Shown: one piece after another, positions 38,815-50,700 of the stretch
Position numbering within the stretch: position 1 is the first letter of the stretch
Layout: the number at the start of each line of letters is the position of its first letter
The notes under the pieces: generated by a model
Databases searched by the model: none
The model's input: only the letters and a program-made list of their open reading frames with translations
What the model was told of the DNA's origin: nothing
Position numbers and translations under genes: made by a program
Source of the DNA: Ricinus communis
Lineage: Eukaryota; Streptophyta; Magnoliopsida; Malpighiales; Euphorbiaceae
Reading direction: 5' to 3'
Assembly: GCF_019578655.1 (NCBI RefSeq)
Contig: NC_063262.1
Coordinates: 21,583,582-21,647,581, forward strand
DNA: 64,000 nucleotides

Positions 38815-39860
38815 TTATTGAAATAAAATAGTCAGCCCCTTCTCTTTCAATTGTCCTAGACTCAACAGATTATTCTTCAATTCTGGAACATAAAAAGCTC
38901 TTGAGATAATACTAACAACTCCATTGATTTCCAACTTAATATTGCCCTTACCATTGATCACCATGTTAAAATTATTTTCCAGCTTCACCGACTTTGTGAA
39001 TTTTTCATCAAAATCAGAAAAATATTCCTTTTTCCACACATATGATTACTACATATAGAGTCAAGAAACCACATATCAATTTTGTGCTGCTTCCTTTCTT
39101 CAACATAAGCCATCAGCAACATGTGTTCCTCACTTTCTATTTGAATTTCTGCAAAATTTGCCACTCCTTTCTTTGACGCTGGGCATTCCCACTGAAAATG
39201 ACCAAGCTTGTGGCAAGAATAGCATTCTACCGTTGCTTTGTCAAAGCTTTGTCTGCTTCTTCCACAGGCTCTACCTCCGAAACTCTCACGCCCTCATCCT
39301 CGTCCAGCATATTGGTTTCCATGAGTTACCTTCAGAGTATGTTCTTCTTATATAGTGTTACTCATGTGTTGTTCGTGCACAAAAAAACTGCTTTGAAGCT
39401 CATCAATTGATAACATACTCGTATCTTTGGATTCTTCAATGGAGCATACAACATAATTAAACTTGGGTGTCATTGACCTCAGAATCTTTTCCATAATAGC
39501 AACATCTTTCATGTCTTCACTATTAGCTTTCATCTTATTAGTAATAACAAGAACACGAGCAATGTACTCGTTCACAGATTCTCCTTACTTTATGTGAACA
39601 ATTTCATCTCTTTTCGTAATGCCTATAGGTGAGCACGCTTGAGTCGTGTTATTCCCTGATATTTCTGCTTCATAGAGTCCCAAATATTCTTTGATGTGTC
39701 TTTGTTAATGATTGTTTCCAAAATAGAACGATCTAATGCCTGAAATAGATAGTTCTTAGCTTTGAGATCCTTCAACTTCTGCCATTCATAAGCTTTCTTT
39801 TGTGCGTCAGTAAGAGTCAGGCCTTTTGCTGCTGCAAAAATTCCATTTTCTACCACACCC
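38815..39860 (-). pseudogene. Copia gag, zinc knuckle and protease (decayed)
   Basis: Gag pieces (39856-39623 with LKAKNYLFQALDRSILETI; 39575-39348 with ILRSMTPKFNYVV) match the UBN2-type copia gag, separated by a break. The CCHC knuckle CYSCHKLGHFQWEC follows near 39240-39190. The protease motif that should read Asp-Ser-Gly is LDSICSNHM, so glycine is replaced by isoleucine. It continues to NNLLSLGQLKEKG. No continuous frame links these parts. Confidence 0.8.
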
Positions 39861-40013
39861 TAGTACTACTTTGATCAAAGAAAATTCTCCATAAGCATCG
39901 CCCAATGATTGTAGTGACCATCAAACCTCGGCACTACTGGTTGAATGAAATCACCCTTTACCTCTAGAAGACTGCTGCTTCTACCAAGCCTCTTGTGAGG
40001 CTCTGATACCAAA

Positions 40014-40260
40014 TGATAAAGTTAAAACTAAAAAAATTTAAGATTTAAGACAAGAGAAAAATTTTGGAAGGAATTATGTTGATTGAATTGAAAAATATGT
40101 CGGGCTGTTTAAATAGCCATACAAAACAAACAAAAAGCAACGAGAAATAAGGAATCCACTACTAACAAACTCTTCAAACAATAAAGACCTGTTCTATAGC
40201 AAAGAGTCCCATGAAAACTAAGATTTTATTTACTGGCTAATAATTGACTAAATCCTAACA
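40014..40260 (-). repeat. 5' LTR of the copia element
   Basis: Partner of 35733-35975. Starts TGATAAAGTT and ends CCTAACA on the plus strand, next to the tRNA-Met primer site. Confidence 0.9.
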
Positions 40261-43200
40261 TACACAAGTGATAGCTGTATAGTTTTTAATAATTATATCA
40301 AAAAATTTAATTTGAGCAATAACTGTTAGAGATCTCATATTATTAAAGAATACATGATACAAATAATTTATAAGGGTAAAAGTCCAACTAACTAATTGAC
40401 TAGTTCTAGTGATTTTGGTATTAGTTTGATCCAAGCTCAAATATATTAGTTGGGCACTATATTTTCTAATTCATTTAACTCTTATCATAATCAATTCAAT
40501 TTCAATTTCTAATATGATAGCAATTTCAAGTAACAACTAAGCGTCAAAATCAAATGTCAGTTACAGTTGAAAGGGAGTATTACATCCCCGATAGTTATTA
40601 GAGCATTAAACTCCAATATAAATATTTTCACTAATAACTATTAATTTTAAAACGAATAGATTAAATTAACTTCTTATTATTTTAAATTTTAAATTATTAT
40701 TCTTTTAATTCTAATTTACAGTAACTTAAATTTGAATTTTTCTTACAAAGAAATAACAAAATTAAGTTATTATTTGTATCTTTAAGAATATTAATTTAAT
40801 TTTTTTATTAGAGCATTAAACTCCAATATGAATATTTTCACTAATAACTATTAATTTTAAAACGAATAGATTAAATTAACTTCTTATTATTTTAAATTTT
40901 AAATTATTATTCTTTTAATTCTAATTTACAGTAACTTAAATTTGAATTTTTCTTACAAAGAAATAACAAAATTAAGTTATTATTTGTATCTTTAAGAATA
41001 TTAATTTAATTTTTTTCAATAATTTGAGATCAAATATTCTTTTATTCTTTTCTTTATAAAATTAAAATAATATGTGATAGGATTAATATGTTAACTTATT
41101 AATATAAAAACTATTTATTGTATAAATAAGAATTTTGGTATATATTTATATCCAATATATGATTAATGTTTCTTATTAAAGTTATAATATTAAATTATAC
41201 ATTATTGATAATAAATTCTAATTTAGTGTGTATATCGGTTTAAATATCCTATCAGCAACAACTAATACTAATCTATTAAACACTTAACAGTTTGATCAAT
41301 CACTCTTTAAGCCAAAGTTTGGTGTAGTGTTTTAGATAAATTTTAAATTTTTTACTTTTTGAAAATTTCTAAAATCTGCTTTTTCGAAGATTGATTATTA
41401 AAAATTGTTAAGAAATTCAACTCCTTGAAAAATTAATTTTAAAATTATAAAAAAATTTAAAAATAATAATCTTTGCCCTAAGAAGTCGTACTAAGGTGGT
41501 CTGGGCTGGGGGCCAAATTCCCTTAAACGGTTATATATTCCTGCAAGGAAAAATGAGGATGCGCATTACTGCTTGGTCCTCAAGAATAAAATTGGTGCCT
41601 TACTTTTTCCACATTTAAATATATCAAAATATCTGCAGCAGTATCAAGCACGAAAGACAACCATATCAAATAAACTAATCAAATATTTTAAAAGAAATTA
41701 TTAAAATTACCTTATTTTTAATGTCCCTTTCATCTCAAATTGATAGTCTTCTTTCTATCTCTCCTAAAATTCACCCCAATTGCCTTTTTATTCCAAAATA
41801 AGTATCATTTAGAATTATTGTACAAATAAATAACATCAATTAATAATAAAAACAATAATTTAATATGATTAAAATATTTTTTATTACAACACTCTAATTG
41901 CTGTAAAATATATTTCTCATACTACTTTTATTTTATTTTATTCCATTAATTCTTTTTATTCTAACAAATAAAATAACACTAAAAAAAAGATATTAATGCT
42001 TTGTTAATTTCTCAATATGATACTTAATTCGGAATACAATTTGTTTTTCTAGAGCGGAGGTAATTAAATAATTGTCAAAATTGTTTTCTTCACTAATTGG
42101 CACAGATATTATAACAATGCAACAATTCTCATATTTTTACTTTTAAAATTGTAGTTTTTTTTTTAAAAAAAGATTAAAAAAGATATTTTAGAAAATAAGT
42201 AACAAAAATTAATAATATTAACTACATAATCACATGTAAATATCTGAGACGAAAAAACATATGCAATTAATAATTCCTCCCTCCAATCATTTTTTTGGTC
42301 TGTCAAAAATTATAAAATCTAATAAAATTATTCTATTATTGCATCATAATTTATAGAAGTTAAAACATATTTATTTAAATAATATAATTAGGAGATTGTT
42401 GAAATAGCAAGTGATAACTTATTTTCTCTTCCATTTAGTGACTATCAAATACTGATAAAATTCAAAGTACTTTAGATGCAATTATCTTCCTTTTAGAACT
42501 TTTGCAGAACACCTAATAAATTGTTTATTAATAAGATAAATTTATACCCTCTTGTTTTTAATTAGACAAAAATTAATTAATTTGATGGTAGGTACATTAT
42601 TGAATTTAAGATAATTCTTAAAGAGATTTTTATTTAAGTTTAATGCATACACCATAATTAATAAGAAAGTAAAATCTATGTACGAATTTTTTATATTTTG
42701 GTATTAAATGATTGACATATATTTTATTATTTAAAATTAATAATTATGTGATACAGATAAAAACATATATCAAATTTAGATAGAAATTTATTTAATTTTT
42801 AACATAATTCTATCCAAAGAAAACAGATAGTTTGAATATACTAATTATTTTAATTTAGAGTCCTTCGAGCCTGTTCTAAGCAACAAGTACATTTCGTTTT
42901 TCTCACAGAGAGTCTTTTATTTTCTTCTGGTTATTCTCTTCAACATCATTATTATTTATTACAAGACCTGGTGTTTCATAATTTTCCGAATTTAATTTAT
43001 TTAAATTAACTAAAACCAAAAAATCTGGTATTTCATTATTTTTTAAATTTCATTTATTTAAATTAATTAAAACTAAAAATAAAAAATAATTATTTATGTA
43101 AAGACGTAACTTTTCAAGAGGAATATATCTGTATAGGATTAGAATCCTCTCATATTCATGTTAAACTCAATTTATCTTGTTTTATAATTTATATCATTAA

Positions 43201-43656
43201 ATCTCAATTTATTAAAATTTTATCAAAAAAGTTTAATTTAATTTAATATATTGAATGGTTATTTATTAAATAATAAAATTTCAATCATTAAATTTGAAAT
43301 TAATAATTAAGAAATTATAATAACCTGATTTATCATTTTATTTAAAATTTGAGAATATCTCAAATCCGTTTATATAATGTCAAATGGTTGAGAACTTTTT
43401 TTTTATATAGATTTTGTTATCCAATTAATTTAATATAATTTATTAAATAAATGAATGAAAAATGTTATAGGCTAACAACATAAGGTAGGATCAATTTGTG
43501 TTGACAAGTCCTTTTATCTTATCAAAATTATTCGTCCAACTCTAGACACCGAAAAGGAAAATCTAAAACTATAAATACCATAATAATTAAACGAAGGCAG
43601 CGAACCGAATCAAAGGCTAACAGTAACAACAGCTTTAATCTAAAATAGAGAAGAAA
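40261..43656. other. AT-rich intergenic DNA
   Basis: Apart from the 210 bp tandem pair, I see only low-complexity AT-rich DNA with no supportable gene. The final 150 bp before 43657 should hold the promoter and leader of the following gene. Confidence 0.5.
40595..41017. repeat. 210 bp tandem duplication, nearly identical copies
   Basis: Unit starts TTATTAGAGCATTAAACTCC at 40595 and again at 40805. I see a single substitution (AATATAAAT versus AATATGAAT) over the whole unit. AT-rich and non-coding. The near identity points to a recent event or an assembly artefact. Confidence 0.9.
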
Positions 43657-44884
43657 ATGAGTTTTCTAGCCGGAGGAAGACTAGCAGGAAAAGAAGCAGC
43701 CTTCTTTTTCCAGGAATCCAAACAAGCCGTAAACCGTCTAGTCGAGAAATCCACCCCAAAGACCCCTACTTCCACCACCTCCGCCTCCTCCTCCGGCGCC
43801 CCGAGTCAAGAATCCCAAGCAGACGTTCTTCCCGAGATTTTGAGGCATTCTCTTCCCTCCAACATCTATGGTAAACCGTCAGATCCGTCTTCACTATCTA
43901 CGTCATCGAAGTGGACCCTTCACTCTGATCCTAATAACTCATCTTCTGTTTCACCTGATAAACTCAATCCTCTTAGAGCTTATCTGTCTTTTCCTCAAGT
44001 CACTTTTGGCCCCAAAAGGTAACCCTGCAAATTCCCATTTTCTTTAATGTTATTTCTTGATTTTGTTTTTCCTATTTTGGCAATTGAGAATTTTTCAGGT
44101 GGGAATTGCCGTCACAAGAGAACTCGGTTTTGGCTTCCACAGCTAACGAATTGCGAAAAGATAGATATACCCCTGTTAATCCCGATAAATTGAAGGCTGC
44201 TGCTGCAGGCCTAACTCACAGTAAGCGTCTCTTCTTCTTCTTTTTCTTTTCCTCCTTTTTCTTCCGCTGATAAAAGGGTAATGATAATTGTAATATAGGC
44301 TGAAGTTTTGACTCCCTAACATTTCCTTACATCATTCAAAATAAAAATATATGATTTGAGAGGCTAACTGGAGCAATATATGTGATGGTATATTTATTTA
44401 TTTTGGAATGTAACAAAGTGTATTCGCAGTTGGAAAGGCATTTGCAGTTGCTACTGCATTAGTGTTTGGTGGAGCTACTTTGGTTTTCAGCTTTGCAGTC
44501 TCCAAGTTTGAGCTGCACAATGTAAGTGTCTTGTGTATTTGTATTGGCCCCGAAATTAATTAATATTGATGGGTTTATCTCAAGTTTTTGTGTTTTTTTT
44601 TTTTTTTTTCAGAGTGATGATATCAAAAACAAAGGGAAAGACCTCGTTCAACCAAAATTGGACGTGATCAGAGAGCAATTAGTGCCTTTGAGAATATGGG
44701 TATGCCTTCTAATTTACAAGTTTGCAGGATTTAATAAACTGTGCTGCTTGTACTCACTTGGAGAAACTGATTTCAGGTTGAAGGCACGTCAAAGAAATGG
44801 CATCTCAATAAGGAGGAAGATATTAAAGAGAAGCCTATCATAAAGGAGCTTTCTAAATTTTTGGGTGCTAAAACCTCCAATTGA
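43657..44884 (+). CDS. Plant single-pass membrane protein of unknown function
   Basis: Five exons: 43657-44018, 44099-44220, 44430-44521, 44613-44699, 44777-44884, all with GT-AG borders and a continuous frame for 256 residues. The N-terminus MSFLAGGRLAGKEAAFFFQE is followed by a Ser/Thr/Pro-rich stretch (about 35-60). A conserved-looking block runs through LPSNIYGKPSDPSS and LRAYLSFPQVTFGPKRWELP. There is one hydrophobic helix (about 163-185, FAVATALVFGGATLVFSFAV) and a charged C-terminal tail. I recall similar uncharacterised proteins in other plants but no name or function. The N-terminus could be an organelle-targeting segment, which is inference. Confidence 0.8.
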
Positions 44885-47190
44885 ATTTTGTGCAACATTG
44901 TATTTATAGATAGTGTTGTGTGTTGGTATCGTAATCCCCTAAAAAATTAAAAAGAAAAAAAAGAATAAAGAATAAATTTGTTGTATAAGGAATTTTTTAT
45001 CTGAAAATTAATAATAAGAAAATAATTGTATAGATTATCCTAAGAATAATCAATAATTCTAAGAATATTAAATAGAATTAAGAATTAAATTAATAAGAAT
45101 TAATAAATTAATATAAAATAAATAGAAAAAAATTAATAAGTATAAAGCATAACTTTAATAATATAGAGTAATTCAGAACATTCTATAAACTAGCTGTAAA
45201 GAATAATTTTTTTTAAAAGAGATTTTTAGTAATTTAGAAGGTATATGATAGTACTTTTACGGATGGTAAAATACTACTTTAAAAATTATAATACAATTAT
45301 ATATCAAAAAAAATTTAGTACAACTGTATATTCAATACTTAAACTCAAACATTTAATTAAGTTAGAAATAGGATCTTATATTCTGGTCAACTGACTATTT
45401 TATATTATGGTTTGTATCAGGCACGACACATGTGTCAGAATTCTAGTGTGTATTTTTTTTTATAAAAATTATGTTTATTAAACATGTATTAAATATTCAT
45501 TTGTTTAAGCGTTATATGTTTATTGTTTATTAATTTTATTTTGTTGAAAAGATATTTGTACCACAATATAAATATTTATAATATAAATTTAGCTTGATAT
45601 TTTTTTTTGTTTACTAATATTAAGAAAAATTTATATTATGTTTATGTTATATATGTCCGTTTGAATCGATTAATGAATATGATAATCATTAATTATGAAT
45701 ATCTATTAACAAGCTAATAAATATTATATATATGATAATGAATGTTTATGTTAAATCATAAAAATATTTTAATGCATCACGAAAATAGTGAAGCTAACTT
45801 TTATAAAGAATCATTCATTTTTTATTTCATAGTGATATGAGTAACATATATAAAACCAATACTACTGATTTAAAAAAATAAATTAATAAATATGCATTAT
45901 AAATGATGAACAATTTTCACTAAAATAATGACAGTTAATAATAAACATTTAAAAATTGATGTAATAAAAAGATAAACATCTTTATAATAAATAATGAATA
46001 TTGTGCAACAAATGATGAATATTGATATCCATTATAAAAAATGTAATACTTTCATTTATGAAATTATTAATTACATATTAATAAAATTCTTAAATTGCCA
46101 AATGTGTAGAAAGTTAGTTGCATTCAATAATAGTATAATTTTTTGAGTATACAAAAGATTTCTTAAAAATTATATTATATTAATTTTAATAAATAACTTA
46201 TTTTATTATTTGTTAAAAATATATTAATTTTTTTATTTCTTTAGAGTATTGACTAATTGAAAATAAATTAAGAAAATGTGTTAATAATTGTATTATTTTT
46301 CAAATTTCATTTATCTATAATATAAATATATATATATATATATATATATTAAACTTTGAGACATAAATTCTTTTAGTATGTATTACTATATTTGACATAT
46401 AGAATCTTTAATTTACACGTGTATTTATTTTTTAGCACATAAAATTAAAGTTTATGTTTAAAAAGTTTACGAAAGACATTAAAAATTCTATTTAATTTTA
46501 TCTATAAACTTAATTTATATTATTATTTAAAATTAAACTAATTATGACAATCATACAAAGCATGAGTAAAAAATTGATTTTCATAAATATAAAAATATTT
46601 ACTCAATATATAATTTTTTAATATAATATTAGTTTTTATAATTTTTTTATCATAATGAATAAAGAAGGAAGGACTATTGTTCTCACACATATGATCCTAT
46701 TTTCAAACTGCACTGCAAAGTGATATGGGATGCAGGACATAATTTGTCATCTCATCTGTACACTTTGAATAAGAATAATTTATTTTTAACTTAACTAACA
46801 GTAATAAGCAAATATATCTAAGGCAAATGCATAATGAAACAAAAATGGAGAAACATGTAGCACGCAAAGGCGGACAAATTGGAGTTATGTTTATTTTATT
46901 TCTTTTTGCTCAGAATGACTGTAATTTCATTGGATTAAGGATAAGAAATATCCTGAGCAAGTAGCTTCTCAAGTTCAGCTGAAGAAACAGGGTTATACAA
47001 AATAGTAGCTAGGTTTAGTTGACATGGAAATGGTAGTTCTGTGTAATTAAGCGAAAATTCTATCTCTATTTAAATATATAATGCACTTATATTGTTATTT
47101 GGGTTTTCATTGGACAGGCTAGAACTGAAATTGAATGCAATTTTCTAGAATAGTTTGCTACCTGGTAGATTCATTATTTATATCCTTCAG
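44885..47190. other. AT-rich intergenic DNA
   Basis: Begins with the probable poly(A) region of the previous gene (AATAAA motifs at 44962-44975). Contains (TA)n at 46326-46349. The segment 46936-47010 (GATTAAGGATAAGAAATATC) resembles the minus strand near 22540, suggesting a dispersed repeat. No gene is supported. Confidence 0.5.
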
Positions 47191-47328
47191 AACGAGGTGC
47201 CTGATCCTGAGTGGCTTACTTCTGAGTATGAGCTTTCTAGGGTCTTGGAAGTGCATCACTGCATATGCGATATCACAGTCAGCTTTTGCACACTGTTAGT
47301 CTATCGCCCCTGTGGCCCTGTCTCGTAG
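47191..47328 (+). pseudogene. Exon-like fragment, unidentified
   Basis: Follows a good acceptor (TATCCTTCAG, ends 47190). Encodes 45 residues starting NEVPDPEWLTSEYELSRVLE and then a stop. Composition is protein-like, but I recognise no family and see no convincing exons around it. Probably debris of a gene or transposon. Confidence 0.3.
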
Positions 47329-47714
47329 AAATACATCAGCCATGCCAAGTATAACAGGATTGACAAAGGAGGAAAGCATATGTCTTATGGTTTTTTTATA
47401 CCAAAATTTTCTGTTCTGATGAATAAGCCAAAGGAACAATCCAGTTAAATAATGAGTTCCAAGCAGTCGTAATTAAATATTCTTCAAATGTTCATTCAGA
47501 AGCAAGTTCATTTAAACAACTCACTGTACATTGAGGAATAAGCACTTTTATCCTACTAGGTTCGAAATGCGCTCTGGCTCTGGCATTGATATCAGTATGC
47601 ACCGGAGTTTCGCAACTGGAGGGAATTATATTAGTTCTGTCACCAGTTCATGTAACTGCAGACCAGTCGAATGAGCACTTAATTTGTTTAAATTTAATCA
47701 TCACTGGGTGCCTG

Positions 47715-50700
47715 TCACAGCTTGTAATCTAAACCAGATCCATATTTCCAAGCCTCAAGATGTCTCTTCCACTCGTACTTAAGCTTCAATGGAAGCACAT
47801 TTATTAATGGCCTTGCAAGAAAGAGGGTAGGTGTAAGCAAACTCATACGGATATGTTTGAACTAATTACAGACAAAGTTGAGTTCCAGTAACTCAGAAGA
47901 AAAGATGATTATGTTACCTGATTACGGGGTCAGCAAAGCTGGAGAGAAAAGTATAATAACTCAGCATAAGAAAATGGCCGGACCAGTCGAGAAGCACAGG
48001 AATACCGACCTGAAGATTAATAGACTCATTTGGTGATATGAGTAGTTGTTCCATTACTAGTTGCTACTTTAGCTAATCAAAATTTCACATTACTCATATT
48101 CAAGTGAGAAAATTATATAAACCAAAATTTCATTTTTTTATTGTTCAATCATGCCATGGTGCTAGTCTTCAGCTTGGATGATGGAGCTAGATATTCAGCT
48201 TTCAGAAATAACAACCAATCACATTTATTTCCTTCCATCTTCTTAAATAAATATTACACAGATTATGCAAATTAAATGAAGATTTAAATCATAAATAGAA
48301 AAGCAAATGAAATCAAACACCAACAATTATGCCTTAAAATATAAAGCACAAATTAGGACCATAAGGTAAAAAATTTTGACCAAAATCTTCTTTTTCTCTC
48401 TGTGCTTATCACTTTCAAAATATTACACACATGTAAATGTAATGATGAATAAGATTGATAGTGATACCTGCTTGAATATTGCTGGGATAATTTGAGGTTT
48501 AGTTAGCATAACAATGCCTAACGTCTTGGCAAGAGGCTCCAATTGTATAACATCCTGCCATGTAGAGAACCAGAGAAAAAAACAGTTTCATAATTATATG
48601 TTGATAGATTCAGTTACAACAACGGAATTCTCGATCAACCTGATGGAATGAACTTGAAATGGGAATTTGACTAAAAATAAGGAGGGAGGAAAAACATAAG
48701 GTAGTAACCTGGAGGAATGGTCTTAGAACCGGATCACCAAGCCTCTGGAGGAAAACATAATACATTAAATTTATTCAGAAAAAAACTGATCAGAACTTAA
48801 CACATGAAAACATTGGTAATAGCAGTGAATGACGTTATCCTGTACCTGCATACTCTGGAAATTGACATGAAGGAGATCATTAACAAATTCTGGATAAATA
48901 TTAGATTTTTGCTTGGCTGACATTGCTCTTTGAAACAGCCATGAAGCACTTAAGTTGGGCTGCAATACATAAATTTTGTTCAAGTAATTGTTAGACAGGC
49001 TGCTTAAATGTATAGTCATGATACAAGTCACCAACCATGTACGGATTTAGCAGAGACAAGCTGTGCGCATCAAGAAAATCGCCACTGATCGCTTCATAGA
49101 TTCCTTCATTATCAGATAAAAATAAACCAATACTAGTAAGTTTTGAGCTATAATGTTTCTATTTATGGCATTTCTTTGGGTTTGACACCATGCAGATTTT
49201 ACTTCCTATGTAAAGTAGGAACTACCTCCAAAATAATGCATTGGCCTAGCGAGTTGGAAAATAAACATAGTGGCAGACGAAGAATATACCAGCTGACAAT
49301 CTTCCAAGATGTCTCGTCAAGCTTCCAAAACCACCAAATGAAACAGGTGACTGTATGCCACTAGCATCACCAAACTGCAGAGAATGAAATTGTAAAATCT
49401 GCATCCTAATTGGTATATACCCATAATTATTCTAAAGTTAACAAGTTTGCAATGTAAACCACCTGTAAGATACGATTGAATGCTGCTGGCAATGGACTGA
49501 AAAGTTCATCATCCCCCGTTAAGAATTTAGGATGTTAGATTTGAAGACAAAAATTACTCCGCAAAGTGCAATCATATAAAGTATATAAGAGAAATTTTCA
49601 TAAAGCGCATGGAGATACGGAAAATGATTTTTTTAACTGAATATAATTAAACCTTGCAATTCTTCTGTTACATTATTACCTGTCACAATATGTTGGAAAA
49701 ATTCCATATATAACTCTCATTATCTCCAGATTTTCGAGAGAGACTCCCTACAAATTGGAAAAATGCATACCGTTATACCAGCTACAGACTGGCAAAAAAA
49801 ATTGAAGATACAGAATCACATGCCACTCGAGAACTAATTAATGAAATCAAGACACGCTCTTTTGGGAATAAAAAAGTAAAGAGGAAAATGCTGTTTTTTG
49901 ATTGAATATATAATAACTAATAAATACAAGAGCTACGTGACTCTTAACACAACATCCACATTTGCAGGAAGGTTAACTTGAGGTATCAAATATGGTTGGG
50001 AAACCTTGTAGAAATGTACAGTGAAAGCCCGTGAAGCTTAGTTGGCATGCAACAACTTAATGCTAACATATATAAGGTAAGATTTCAACCTCAAAAATCT
50101 TATCACAAAGTCATCAAACTGAAGAATGTATTAGAAATCTTTGGACAACATGCACACTCAGAAAGAACATAATAATTTTTAACAATATTTTCTCACTGAA
50201 ATGCTTTTTATGCTTTATCATCTTTGCTGGACAAGAAGCAACCACATCAGTCAAATTCATAATAGAGCAAGAGATATTACAGTATAGGACACATTTCACA
50301 ATACATTGATAATTATACTTGCAAACTTATAATTACTATATATAGAGAGAGATACCCTTTCTACATTATGATAGCTCATTTATGAGCTTAAGATATATAC
50401 TTAGGAACACAAAACCTATAAAGATATAGAAATTTTTTTTAAAAGTTCAATTGATAATCAAGGTGTAAATTGTAGATTCATAAGTATAATTGTCTTAGGG
50501 GAACAGAATACATATAGAACTAAGCAAGCTGAAGAGTTATGCCCAAAATCTTAGTCATCAGATCTAAATATCTACCTGATATTTTGGCATCAAGTCCCAA
50601 TAGTTCTCTAATAGATCTTCCAGTTTTGGTGATCCAGGTTGAGGACTAACATAGGTGAACATATAAGTAGTGCGATCCATAGGACCAGAGCCAGCTGGAA

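Larger units (their letters stand above)
35733..40260 (-). mobile_element. Ty1/copia LTR retrotransposon, near complete but inactive
   Basis: A 4.5 kb element lying on the minus strand. LTRs are at 35733-35975 and 40014-40260, roughly 93 percent alike by eye, with TG at one end and CA (or TA) at the other. Flanking pentamers tatac and tacac differ by one base. The primer site TGGTATCAGAGC (minus, 40011-40000), complementary to initiator Met tRNA, sits two bases inside the 5' LTR. A purine-rich tract (AGAGAGAAA on the minus strand) precedes the 3' LTR. Domain order gag, protease, integrase, reverse transcriptase, RNase H is that of copia. Several stops and shifts break the frame. Confidence 0.9.
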
